From Streptomyces flavochromogenes (lineage in GTDB: Bacteria; Actinomycetota; Actinomycetes; Streptomycetales; Streptomycetaceae), in assembly GCF_000717595.1 (NCBI RefSeq), contig NZ_JNZO01000014.1, positions 186,001-250,000 on the forward strand: a stretch of 64,000 nt of DNA. The letters run 5' to 3'. Under the pieces are notes generated by a model, which saw only the letters and a program-made list of their open reading frames with translations, searched no databases and had not been told where the DNA came from. This document shows, one piece after another, positions 39,066-45,250 of this stretch. Numbering within the stretch: position 1 is the first letter of the stretch; each line of letters opens with the position of its first letter. A program made the position numbers and the translations under genes.

Positions 39066-39689
39066 ATGTCAGCCGACGCGCGCTACCGCCGCATCGCTGC
39101 CGACATCCGCGCCCGAATCGAGGCCGGCGAATGGCAAGTGGGTGACTGGCTTCCCTCTCGCGCCGCGATGGCCACCGAGTACGACGTCAACCCGCAGACC
39201 ATGCGCCTCGCCCACGCCCTCCTTCGTCGCACTGGAATCCTGGAAGGCGAGAAGCGTAAAGGCGTGTACGTGGCGCACCCTCCTGCTATGCGCACCCTCA
39301 CGGACGCGGACGCCGACTGGCCGCACTCCTCCGAGACGATCGACACGCGCCCTTGCCGGGCTGACGCCGAGCTGGCCGAGCGACTGGGCGTACAGGTTGG
39401 GGCCGTACTGCAGCACGAGACGATGGAGTGCCTGGATCCAGGCGGCCGGTCAGCCATGCTCGTGACGTCGTGGTGGCGCGGTCGGCGCCAGCCTCACGCC
39501 AACTTCGTCGTGGAGCTGGGCGTCGCGCCTCTCGATGAGGTGCAGGCGAACGCTCTGGGCTTGCTCGTGGATACTCTGGCGTACCGGCTGGTCCGCACGC
39601 GTCTGGGTCGGGATGGGCGCCCCGTGGAGACTGCTGATCTGATCCTCCCAATGGACAGGTGGCTGATCCGCCTGAGCGGCACGACGTAG
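39066..39689 (+). CDS. GntR-family regulator with UTRA-like effector domain
   Basis: A 207-residue regulator. I start it at ATG 39066, 5 bases after AGGGG; ATG 39045 and GTG 39030 are possible but weaker. The winged helix at residues 5-75 reads YRRIAADIRARIEAGEWQVG, LPSRAAMATEYDVNPQTMRL and ILEGEKRKGVYVA, typical of the HutC/GntR group. Residues 90-205 look like a UTRA effector domain with EMECL-type strands and LVRTRLGRDGRPVETADLI. Such regulators are common in actinomycete phages and integrative plasmids (KorSA-like). Two palindromes lie just upstream and suggest autorepression. It is the first phage gene on the plus strand at this end. Confidence 0.85.
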   Translation: MSADARYRRIAADIRARIEAGEWQVGDWLPSRAAMATEYDVNPQTMRLAHALLRRTGILEGEKRKGVYVAHPPAMRTLTDADADWPHSSETIDTRPCRADAELAERLGVQVGAVLQHETMECLDPGGRSAMLVTSWWRGRRQPHANFVVELGVAPLDEVQANALGLLVDTLAYRLVRTRLGRDGRPVETADLILPMDRWLIRLSGTT

Positions 39690-39914
39690 CACATCAGCGG
39701 GGGCGCCCAGTAGTGCAGGGCCTGACGCACATTACGCAGCATGCCCTACCGGTCATATGCCTGGGAACGGGTGTGCGAGCTGGAATTCGACGTTCCGTTC
39801 GCGCCCTGTGTGTTTCAGTTACCACCCGCGAAGGGGTGGCCAAAGGATGCCCGTGGCGGAACGCACGCCCGAACAATGCCCGCTTTGTCAGACCCGGGCC
39901 CTAGCCTTGACTGC

Positions 39915-40094
39915 ATGCCCGACCACGACAGAGAGACCCCGAGCCCTGACGCGCTGAACGACGCCATCCGCACCCTCTACGCTCGCGCCGGCGAGGAGCG
40001 CCGCCCGCTGACGGCGGACGAGCAGCGGATTTATCGGGTGCTCGTGGCCGCGTGGACCGAGGCGATGCAGGGTGACCAGGAGCTCGCCGCTTAG
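39915..40094 (+). CDS. Small hypothetical protein of the prophage
   Basis: A 59-residue acidic protein from ATG 39915: PDALNDAIRTLYARAGEERR, then LTADEQRIYRVLVAAW. It is mostly helical, with no membrane segment and no motif I recognise. The frame is open for 58 codons upstream, but that part is not protein-like and has no ribosome site. It is followed by another small gene after 9 bases. The 225-bp gap before it has no clear feature. Confidence 0.6.
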   Translation: MPDHDRETPSPDALNDAIRTLYARAGEERRPLTADEQRIYRVLVAAWTEAMQGDQELAA

Positions 40095-40103
40095 GATCCG
40101 CCT

Positions 40104-40307
40104 GTGGCGATCGAACTCTCTGACGAACTGATCAAGCTGGAATCCGCTGCGTGGGCGGAGATGCAGGCGAAGGCGCTGACCGTGGACACAGCGGCGGCTG
40201 TACAGGCCGCGATCACGGCGCATGCCGAGGCGACCGGGCAGTCCCGGTACGACGTGGAGATGGCGCTCAAGAAGCAGGTGCGGGGCCCCGACGGGGCCGC
40301 CGACTGA
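40104..40307 (+). CDS. Small conserved hypothetical protein
   Basis: A 67-residue protein with a GTG start. It reads IELSDELIKLESAAWAEMQA, then AVQAAITAHAEATGQSRYDV and ends with a Lys/Arg-rich tail. I recall proteins of this pattern from many Streptomyces accessory islands, always unnamed. It is all helix, soluble and slightly acidic, and sits 9 bases after the preceding gene, so the two are co-transcribed. A hairpin follows its stop. Confidence 0.65.
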   Translation: MAIELSDELIKLESAAWAEMQAKALTVDTAAAVQAAITAHAEATGQSRYDVEMALKKQVRGPDGAAD

Positions 40308-40313
40308 AAGCGT

Positions 40314-40342
40314 CCCGCCCCGGTGCATCACGCCGGGGCGGG
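40314..40342 (+). terminator. 10-bp hairpin after the small-gene pair
   Basis: A perfect stem (40314-40323 with 40333-40342) with a 9-nt loop follows the stop by six bases. Its arm sequence, CCCGCCCCGG, recurs in the hairpin at 42,212-42,250. Confidence 0.7.
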
Positions 40343-40456
40343 TCCGAGTGCGTCGCCAGAAGACGCGGATAGATGACCTCACTGTACGAGCAGCCGCTGA
40401 CAGTCGAGGGCACGTCGGGCCATACTGCGCCCAACATCTGTGAGCTTGGGGGTGCC

Positions 40457-40696
40457 GTGACTTATCGACGGAACGATTCCCTGGACGATGCGGCCAGGTC
40501 CGTGGTGGGTGCGCGGCTGTCGCATGCCAAGGCAGTGGCCGCTCAAGCCCTTGACGACTTCCACGTCGATGTCCATCTCGCGAACACGCTGGGGATGACC
40601 ATCGTAGAGATAGCTGAAGTGCTGGGTGAGCGACCCTCCACCGTCGGGGACTGGTCAAAGAAGGGTAGGGCTGTACTGGCGGAGCGAGGCGCCTAG
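40457..40696 (+). CDS. Small helix-turn-helix protein
   Basis: A 79-residue protein started at GTG 40457, after a G-run, because the 28 codons upstream look unlike protein. The C-terminal half is a likely helix-turn-helix: LGMTIVEIAEVLGERPSTVG, then DWSKKGRAVLAERG, similar to sigma-70 region 4-type or MerR-like recognition helices. The N-terminal half is a single helix (LDDAARSVVGARLSHAKAVA). It may be a DNA-binding control protein of the prophage. No operator could be assigned. Confidence 0.6.
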   Translation: MTYRRNDSLDDAARSVVGARLSHAKAVAAQALDDFHVDVHLANTLGMTIVEIAEVLGERPSTVGDWSKKGRAVLAERGA

Positions 40697-40706
40697 AATC
40701 GAACAC

Positions 40707-41051
40707 GTGAACGATGATCCGACGTCGCCCGAGCTGGAGAAGCTCCGCTTCCTCTACCGTGTCCAGCTCTCCCAGGTCGCCCAGACCGAGCGCTGGATCG
40801 AAGCCGAGCTCGGGAAGCTACGGGAACGCGCCTCCCGGCGGCCGCTACCCGACGGTCCCGCCTACGTCCTCTCCTACCTGCGCGCCGGCGGCAAGGCCAC
40901 CGCAGACTCCGTGCACCTCGGCGACTGCCGCATGGCCAGCCACCACACGAAGCCCCTCGACGAGGCCCAGGCGCGCCAGGCCATCACATCCGGCGGCCTG
41001 CGGGCGTGCGAGATCTGCCGGCCCGACTCCGAGCTCGGCGTGCTCGAGTAG
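40707..41051 (+). CDS. DUF6233 family protein
   Basis: A 114-residue protein from GTG 40707. The N-terminal helix LEKLRFLYRVQLSQVAQTER and the C-terminal half (VHLGDCRMAS, then KPLDEAQARQAI and ACEICRPDSELGVLE) are the family pattern I know as DUF6233 from Streptomyces. The two Cys-rich strands (GDC...CEIC) may bind a metal. Function is unknown. It begins 10 bases after the HTH gene and faces the convergent Ku gene, whose stop is 10 bases away. Confidence 0.75.
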   Translation: MNDDPTSPELEKLRFLYRVQLSQVAQTERWIEAELGKLRERASRRPLPDGPAYVLSYLRAGGKATADSVHLGDCRMASHHTKPLDEAQARQAITSGGLRACEICRPDSELGVLE

Positions 41052-41061
41052 GGGTGAACGC

Positions 41062-41982
41062 CTAGGACGCCCGCTTCCGCGTGGTCTTCTTCGCCGCAGC
41101 CTTCTTCGTGGCCGCCTTCTTCGCAGGAGCCTTCTTGGCTGCGGCCTGCTTCTTCGGCGCCGGCATCTCGTGGACGCTGCCAGCTGTACCCGTCTCGCCG
41201 CGGGACTCCTTGGCCTTCGCCACGGACTCCTCCAGTGCAGCCATGAGGTCGATGACCTGCCCCGAGGGTGCAGCCGCTTCGTCGGCCGGCCTCGGCTGCC
41301 GGTGCTCGGCCTTCGCCTCGATCACCTCAACCAGCGCGTCGCGGTAGTGGTCCACAAGCTCCAGATCGGCAAGGTGCTCCACGGTCATGCTCTCCAGGAG
41401 ATCCAGCGCGCGGTCGATCTCGTCCTCGGTCAGCTCCGACTCGTTCACCTTCAGCTCTTCGGGCGAGCGGATCTCGTCGTCCCACTTCATGGCGTGCAGC
41501 AGGATCGTGTCGCCCTTCACCCGTAGCAGGCCGAGGCGCTCGCGTCCGTGCCAGGCGAATTTGGCGACGGCTACCTTCTCTGTCCGCTCGAGGGCCTTCC
41601 GTAGCAGCGTGTACGGCTTCGCTGATACGGGGCCGTCGGCGGCCAGGTAGTAGCCGTCGGCGACCCTGATCGGGTCGATCGAGGCTGCCGGTACGAACGC
41701 GACGATCTCGATGGCCTTGGCTGTGGGGAGCGGCATCTGGGCGAGGTCGGTATCGGTGACCTGGATGATCGTGTCTTTCGACACTTCGTAGCCCTTGCCG
41801 ATCTCGTCCTGGGTGAGGATTTGCCCGTCCAGTTCGCACACCTTCTGGTAGTGGACGCGGCCGCCGTCCTCGAGGTGGATCTGGTTGAACGAGATGTTGT
41901 GGGACTCCGTCGCGGGCAGCACCTTGATCGGAATGGTGACAAGCCCGAAGCTGACGGCGCCGGACCAGATGGGGCGGGGCAT
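41062..41982 (-). CDS. ku: Ku-family DNA-end-binding protein of the prophage
   Basis: A 306-residue bacterial-type Ku, which as a homodimer ring threads DNA ends and recruits LigD for non-homologous end joining. The start is ATG 41982, with GGAGG 4 bases upstream. The family start MPRPIWSGAVSFGLVTIPIK is clear, followed by NQIHLEDGGRVHYQKVC, then YLAADGPVSAKPYTLL and KFAWHGRERLGLLRV. After the core (about 255 residues) a Lys/Ala-rich tail follows (PAKKAATKKAAAKKTTRKRA), like the DNA-binding tails of chromosomal actinomycete Ku proteins. No LigD gene is seen here, so the phage would rely on a host ligase. It reads opposite to the genes on its left and is separated from the late operon by a hairpin. 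Confidence 0.93.
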   Translation of the reverse strand: MPRPIWSGAVSFGLVTIPIKVLPATESHNISFNQIHLEDGGRVHYQKVCELDGQILTQDEIGKGYEVSKDTIIQVTDTDLAQMPLPTAKAIEIVAFVPAASIDPIRVADGYYLAADGPVSAKPYTLLRKALERTEKVAVAKFAWHGRERLGLLRVKGDTILLHAMKWDDEIRSPEELKVNESELTEDEIDRALDLLESMTVEHLADLELVDHYRDALVEVIEAKAEHRQPRPADEAAAPSGQVIDLMAALEESVAKAKESRGETGTAGSVHEMPAPKKQAAAKKAPAKKAATKKAAAKKTTRKRAS

Positions 41983-42211
41983 CGATCCTCCAGGCCCCCC
42001 TGGGTGGTCGGACCCCAAGGCTAGGCACACGGCTCCCGTGATCGCATGCCCGGCTTCGGGTGGCGAGAGGGCAGCGCGCGACCCCGCCTGCATCGCAGCA
42101 GCAGGCGGGGCCTTGGCGGATCCCCCGACGGGGGTGGCGGGGAGGCCGTGCCGACAGCATGCACCCGTTATCGGCCACGGGGTAGGGGTGTGGCGGAAAG
42201 TCGCACACATG

Positions 42212-42250
42212 ACGAAGCCCGCCCCGGTGTATGTCCGGGGCGGGCTTCGT
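42212..42250. terminator. 16-bp hairpin between Ku and the divergent gene
   Basis: A perfect 16-bp stem (42212-42227 with 42235-42250) on a 7-nt loop. It lies between two genes that read away from each other, so it does not follow either. It may block late-operon read-through into Ku, or be a leader element of one of them. There is no T-run on either side. Confidence 0.65.
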
Positions 42251-42436
42251 GGGGTCTCCCTAGTAGCCGAGGGAGACGGCAGGTGCCCGTCTCAGGGGAA
42301 CGGCATTGGCTACCGCCTCACCCGCCTCAGCCCCCGTCGGGGCCGTGTCCTCAGTGTTGCACAGAGCACCAGTCAGCAGGCTGCTTCCTGGGTCTGGAGT
42401 TGCCCTGATTCCACCGCGGCAGGCACCCTTCGCCCC

Positions 42437-42898
42437 ATGACTGAAGAGACGTCTTGGGCTGCCTGGAGTCCGTCACCACATCAGCGCGTGCTCATGTTCC
42501 TGGACCTCGCTGCAACACAGGTGCGGGACCTGCTGCCCTTCGTGGTCGGCGAGCAACGGATCGAACCCTGGGCAGTGGAAGTGGCGTGCACCGAGTCATT
42601 CGTACTGAACGTTCGACTGATCGCCGACTTCCTAACCCGCGGGAGCAAGCAGCACGACATCCTGGCCGCGGACTTGGCTCCTGGCTGGACGCCCGACGAG
42701 GACCTGAAGAAGCGGCTCGACATCTGGTGGCACCTGGCCAGCAAGTGGGCCATGCACATGTCTAAGAAGCGAGTCCCCGACGAAGATCACGAAGTCACCG
42801 AAGTAAGGGAAGAGGAGTTCCGGCAGATGGCCGCGGCCTGCCAGGAGGCCTATGCGGCCTTCTTGCAGGCCCGCGGGGTAGCCCGAATCCACCCCTGA
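42437..42898 (+). CDS. Hypothetical protein, possible lysogenic-conversion or defence gene
   Basis: A 153-residue soluble, helical protein on the strand opposite to the phage late operon. Text such as CTESFVLNVRLIADFLTRG, then DLAPGWTPDEDL and WWHLASKWAMHMSKKR is reminiscent of HEPN-like helical domains with a 'hLRxLxDF' helix and a later Trp/His-rich helix. I cannot match it to a named family. The start is ATG 42437, and its ribosome site is weak. Its position between Ku and the lysis end, and its opposite direction, fit a gene expressed in the lysogen. The role is unknown. Confidence 0.6.
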   Translation: MTEETSWAAWSPSPHQRVLMFLDLAATQVRDLLPFVVGEQRIEPWAVEVACTESFVLNVRLIADFLTRGSKQHDILAADLAPGWTPDEDLKKRLDIWWHLASKWAMHMSKKRVPDEDHEVTEVREEEFRQMAAACQEAYAAFLQARGVARIHP

Positions 42899-42945
42899 TA
42901 CGACATCTTTTCGAGGCCTAACTCCCCGGCCCGGCACACCAAAAG

Positions 42946-42971
42946 GCCCCCACCGCCGAAGCGGTGGGGGC
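42946..42971 (-). terminator. Rho-independent terminator of the phage late operon
   Basis: A perfect 11-bp stem (42946-42956 with 42961-42971) closes on a CGAA tetraloop. On the minus strand it is followed by CCTTTT, so it is a canonical intrinsic terminator for leftward transcription. It lies five bases after the stop of the last late gene. Confidence 0.88.
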
Positions 42972-42975
42972 AAGC

Positions 42976-43119
42976 TTAGGGCGCCGGCAGGACGACTGGC
43001 GGAGGCGCTTCGGGTTCGGGCTGGGGATCGAGCACGCCCAGTTCCACGAGCGTCTCCGTATCGGCCGCGAGCATGTCGACGATCGGCTGCACGCGACGCT
43101 CGGTCGGTGGTTCGGTCAT
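42976..43119 (-). CDS. Very small last gene of the late operon
   Basis: A 47-residue frame from ATG 43119 to TAA 42976: TEPPTERRVQPIVDMLAADT, then LVELGVLDPQPEPEAPP. The N-terminal half is a helix and the C-terminal half is Pro/Glu-rich. It fits exactly between the preceding gene's stop (11 bases away) and the late terminator. It has no known match to me. Position suggests an accessory lysis or unstructured tail-end protein; this is not supported by motif. Confidence 0.55.
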   Translation of the reverse strand: MTEPPTERRVQPIVDMLAADTETLVELGVLDPQPEPEAPPPVVLPAP

Positions 43120-43130
43120 AGCAATCCAGT

Positions 43131-43490
43131 TCACACGTCGTGGTGGATGAACTCGCGGGCCCGCTCAGGGACGGGCGGGGCGGCCGGCGGTTCCAGTCCG
43201 ATGGACCGTGCCCACGCGGTGAGGCTGCGGACCCGGTCGATGAGGTGGCTGATGGCAACACCTGCACCCTCGAGTCGCTGGTCCTGCCGGTCAGAAGTCT
43301 GCTCCAACTCACCGATCCGCTTGCCTTGCCGATCGATCTCCTTCTCCATGCGGTCGGTGACGACGCTGAAGTCGTCGCGCCGGTGGTCCCGTGCGGTTCG
43401 GCGAGCTGCCCGGCCGCTCCATACGGCCGCGCCTGCCGAGGCCACCCCCACCACGCCGCTGGACACCGCGGTCCACATCTCGACGCTCAT
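43131..43490 (-). CDS. Membrane-anchored coiled-coil protein of the lysis region
   Basis: A 119-residue protein. One N-terminal membrane helix (MWTAVSSGVVGVASAGAAVW) is followed by a charged coiled coil (DRMEKEIDRQGKRIGELEQT, then SDRQDQRLEGAGVAISHLID) and a Pro-rich end. Length and build resemble small phage lysis or spanin-like accessory proteins and single-helix holins. It lies in the lysis cassette after the endolysin and two other membrane proteins, four bases from the next. An exact role is not assigned. Confidence 0.65.
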   Translation of the reverse strand: MSVEMWTAVSSGVVGVASAGAAVWSGRAARRTARDHRRDDFSVVTDRMEKEIDRQGKRIGELEQTSDRQDQRLEGAGVAISHLIDRVRSLTAWARSIGLEPPAAPPVPERAREFIHHDV

Positions 43491-43494
43491 GGGC

Positions 43495-43917
43495 TCACTC
43501 CAGTTCCTTGGGGCGCGGGGGTTCTCTCCACCCGGCCACCACGATCACCGGCACTGTGGCTACCGCCCAGATCAGCGCCGTTACCCACCCCCTAGTTGTG
43601 TCTCCGAGAGGCCACCACGACACGAAGTACGCGAGCATCCAAGGGACGACGATGGCCAGCAGAGCGGGAAAGCCGATCCAGTCCCGCCCTTCCGGCAGCA
43701 CAGACGACGCCACAGCGAGCAGACCGGACACGATCCAGCAGCAGGCCCAGGCGTCGAGAGGCATCAAGTTGAGCAGCAGCCGGATGCCGCGGGTGTCCGG
43801 CAGAGGCTCGACGAGCTGCCCGAATCCGTACAGCGCCCACAGGCCGCCGAAGGAGGCCAGGAACGCGCCGCGGCGGCCGAGGATCCGGGACAGCCGCCGA
43901 GCTACGCGGCGCGGCAC
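43495..43917 (-). CDS. Polytopic membrane protein of the lysis region
   Basis: A 140-residue protein with about four hydrophobic helices (AFLASFGGLWALYGFG, AWACCWIVSGLLAVASSVL, GFPALLAIVVPWMLAYFVSW, WVTALIWAVATVPVIVVAGW) and a basic N-terminus (MPRRVARRLSRILGRR). It begins one base after the stop of the holin-like gene. Position and topology suggest a second holin or an antiholin. The family is not recognised. Confidence 0.65.
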   Translation of the reverse strand: MPRRVARRLSRILGRRGAFLASFGGLWALYGFGQLVEPLPDTRGIRLLLNLMPLDAWACCWIVSGLLAVASSVLPEGRDWIGFPALLAIVVPWMLAYFVSWWPLGDTTRGWVTALIWAVATVPVIVVAGWREPPRPKELE

Positions 43918-44268
43918 CTACACCCCAGACAGCGGACGGCTGTTGGCCACGGCCGGGCTGACCTGGCCGCGCGTTACGAGCGCCAGCACGGCCAGGACGA
44001 CCGCGTTCAGGGCGCCGACCGTCTCCGGGGCCACGTTGAAGCCGTAGGCGGCGAGCAGGGCAACCCCTGCTGCGACGAGGCCGGTGAATGCCGAGGGCGC
44101 GATCGGCCGGGTCATGGCTGCGGTCACGGCGGCCAGCACGCCGGAGATGACGGCGACGATCGCGCCGGCCTGCTCCCCCGAGAGGCCGACGTTGAAGGTG
44201 ACGAGGAGGGACAGGCTGGCCGAGAGGGCGGCGATGATGAGCGCAGGCTCGCGTCCGAAGATTCTCAT
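43918..44268 (-). CDS. Holin-like membrane protein
   Basis: A 116-residue protein from ATG 44268. It has three hydrophobic helices: ALIIAALSASLSLLVTFNVG, GAIVAVISGVLAAVTAAMTR and FTGLVAAGVALLAAYGFNVA, with a fourth weaker one (LNAVVLAVLALVTRG). Small size, three to four helices and location directly after the endolysin fit a holin, which lets the endolysin reach the cell wall. The larger frame that runs to 44,769 is a shadow over the endolysin. Confidence 0.75.
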   Translation of the reverse strand: MRIFGREPALIIAALSASLSLLVTFNVGLSGEQAGAIVAVISGVLAAVTAAMTRPIAPSAFTGLVAAGVALLAAYGFNVAPETVGALNAVVLAVLALVTRGQVSPAVANSRPLSGV

Positions 44269-44279
44269 AATGGATCCGT

Positions 44280-45188
44280 TCAGTCGGTGAGGCGGGCGGC
44301 GAGCTTGTCGGCGACGAGCTCGGCGATGCGTTCCGCGAGAGCAGGGTGGGCGGCGACCTTGTCGGCGATCATTGCGACCTGGGCATCGGTGAGAGCAGCG
44401 GTCTTGAGGCCGTCGACCTTGGAGCCGACCGCGCTGATCGCCTTGACCGCAGCCGTCGACTGGTTCGCCGCGATGCCCACCTGGGCCCAGGCGTCGACCT
44501 TGCCATTGCCCTTGTACTGCCAGCCCATGTAGGGCACGAGTGCCTTGTGCAGCTCGGCGAGCTGCTTGGCCTGTGTGGCGTCCAAGTCGGGAGCCTCCTC
44601 GGTAGCGAACCCAGGCCAGCTGCCCGGGTCTTGGTGGTGGTTCTCGGGGACGTGGGCGTGCGCGTACCAGCCGGCCTCTTCCTCCCAGATCTCCTCGTTC
44701 CGCCGGGACGTGAAATCGGTGGGCCGTCCCATCGGCCAGCGGTCTGGGACGCCCCAGGAGCGGATCCACGCCAGCAGCGCCGGCCAGCCCTTGCAGGGGG
44801 TGTCGACGAGCCGCGCGTACACCACGCCGTTAACCCGGCAGTAGGGGAAGAAGAGGGCCTCGACCTGGATCACGACGGCGCCAGCACGGTTGGTGCGGGT
44901 GCCGCCGGCCTTGTCGGCGAGCGACTTCGAGCGCGACGAGGCGGGCAGGAACTGGGTGAAGCGGCCGGTAAACGGGTCCCACAAAATGTGCGGCGCGGAC
45001 GGAATTCCGCTGGGGTTCCGGCCGAACCAGGACTGCAGGTTCTCGTAGGGGACCAGGTCGAGCGGCCGGGCAGGCGTGGTGTTCTCGTCCCACGTGATGT
45101 GCCCGATGGCCTTGGGTGGCCCACCGTCGGTCGGGGCGTGGCCGCCGACATCGAGCCGGGTCGCACCCGGCATCCACTCTGCTGGCAC
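44280..45188 (-). CDS. Endolysin, N-acetylmuramoyl-L-alanine amidase type
   Basis: A 302-residue lysin. I start it at GTG 45188 with GGAGG 4 bases upstream; the frame runs 29 codons further but overlaps the tail fibre stop and has no ribosome site there. The catalytic domain (about 1-185) has PGRP/amidase-2 features: IGHITWDENT with the first zinc histidine, SAPHILWDPFTGRF, and WYAHAHVPENHHQDPGSW, which supplies the last ligand. The C-terminal part (185-302) ends in helices such as AQVAMIADKVAAHPALAERI, possibly for wall binding or oligomerisation. It should cut the amide link between muramic acid and the stem peptide. Holin-like genes follow. Confidence 0.82.
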   Translation of the reverse strand: MPAEWMPGATRLDVGGHAPTDGGPPKAIGHITWDENTTPARPLDLVPYENLQSWFGRNPSGIPSAPHILWDPFTGRFTQFLPASSRSKSLADKAGGTRTNRAGAVVIQVEALFFPYCRVNGVVYARLVDTPCKGWPALLAWIRSWGVPDRWPMGRPTDFTSRRNEEIWEEEAGWYAHAHVPENHHQDPGSWPGFATEEAPDLDATQAKQLAELHKALVPYMGWQYKGNGKVDAWAQVGIAANQSTAAVKAISAVGSKVDGLKTAALTDAQVAMIADKVAAHPALAERIAELVADKLAARLTD

Positions 45189-45250
45189 GGCGCCTCCAGG
45201 GATGACGAAAGCCCCGGCCGTCGGCTCGGGGCGGTGGTGGGCGGGCAACG

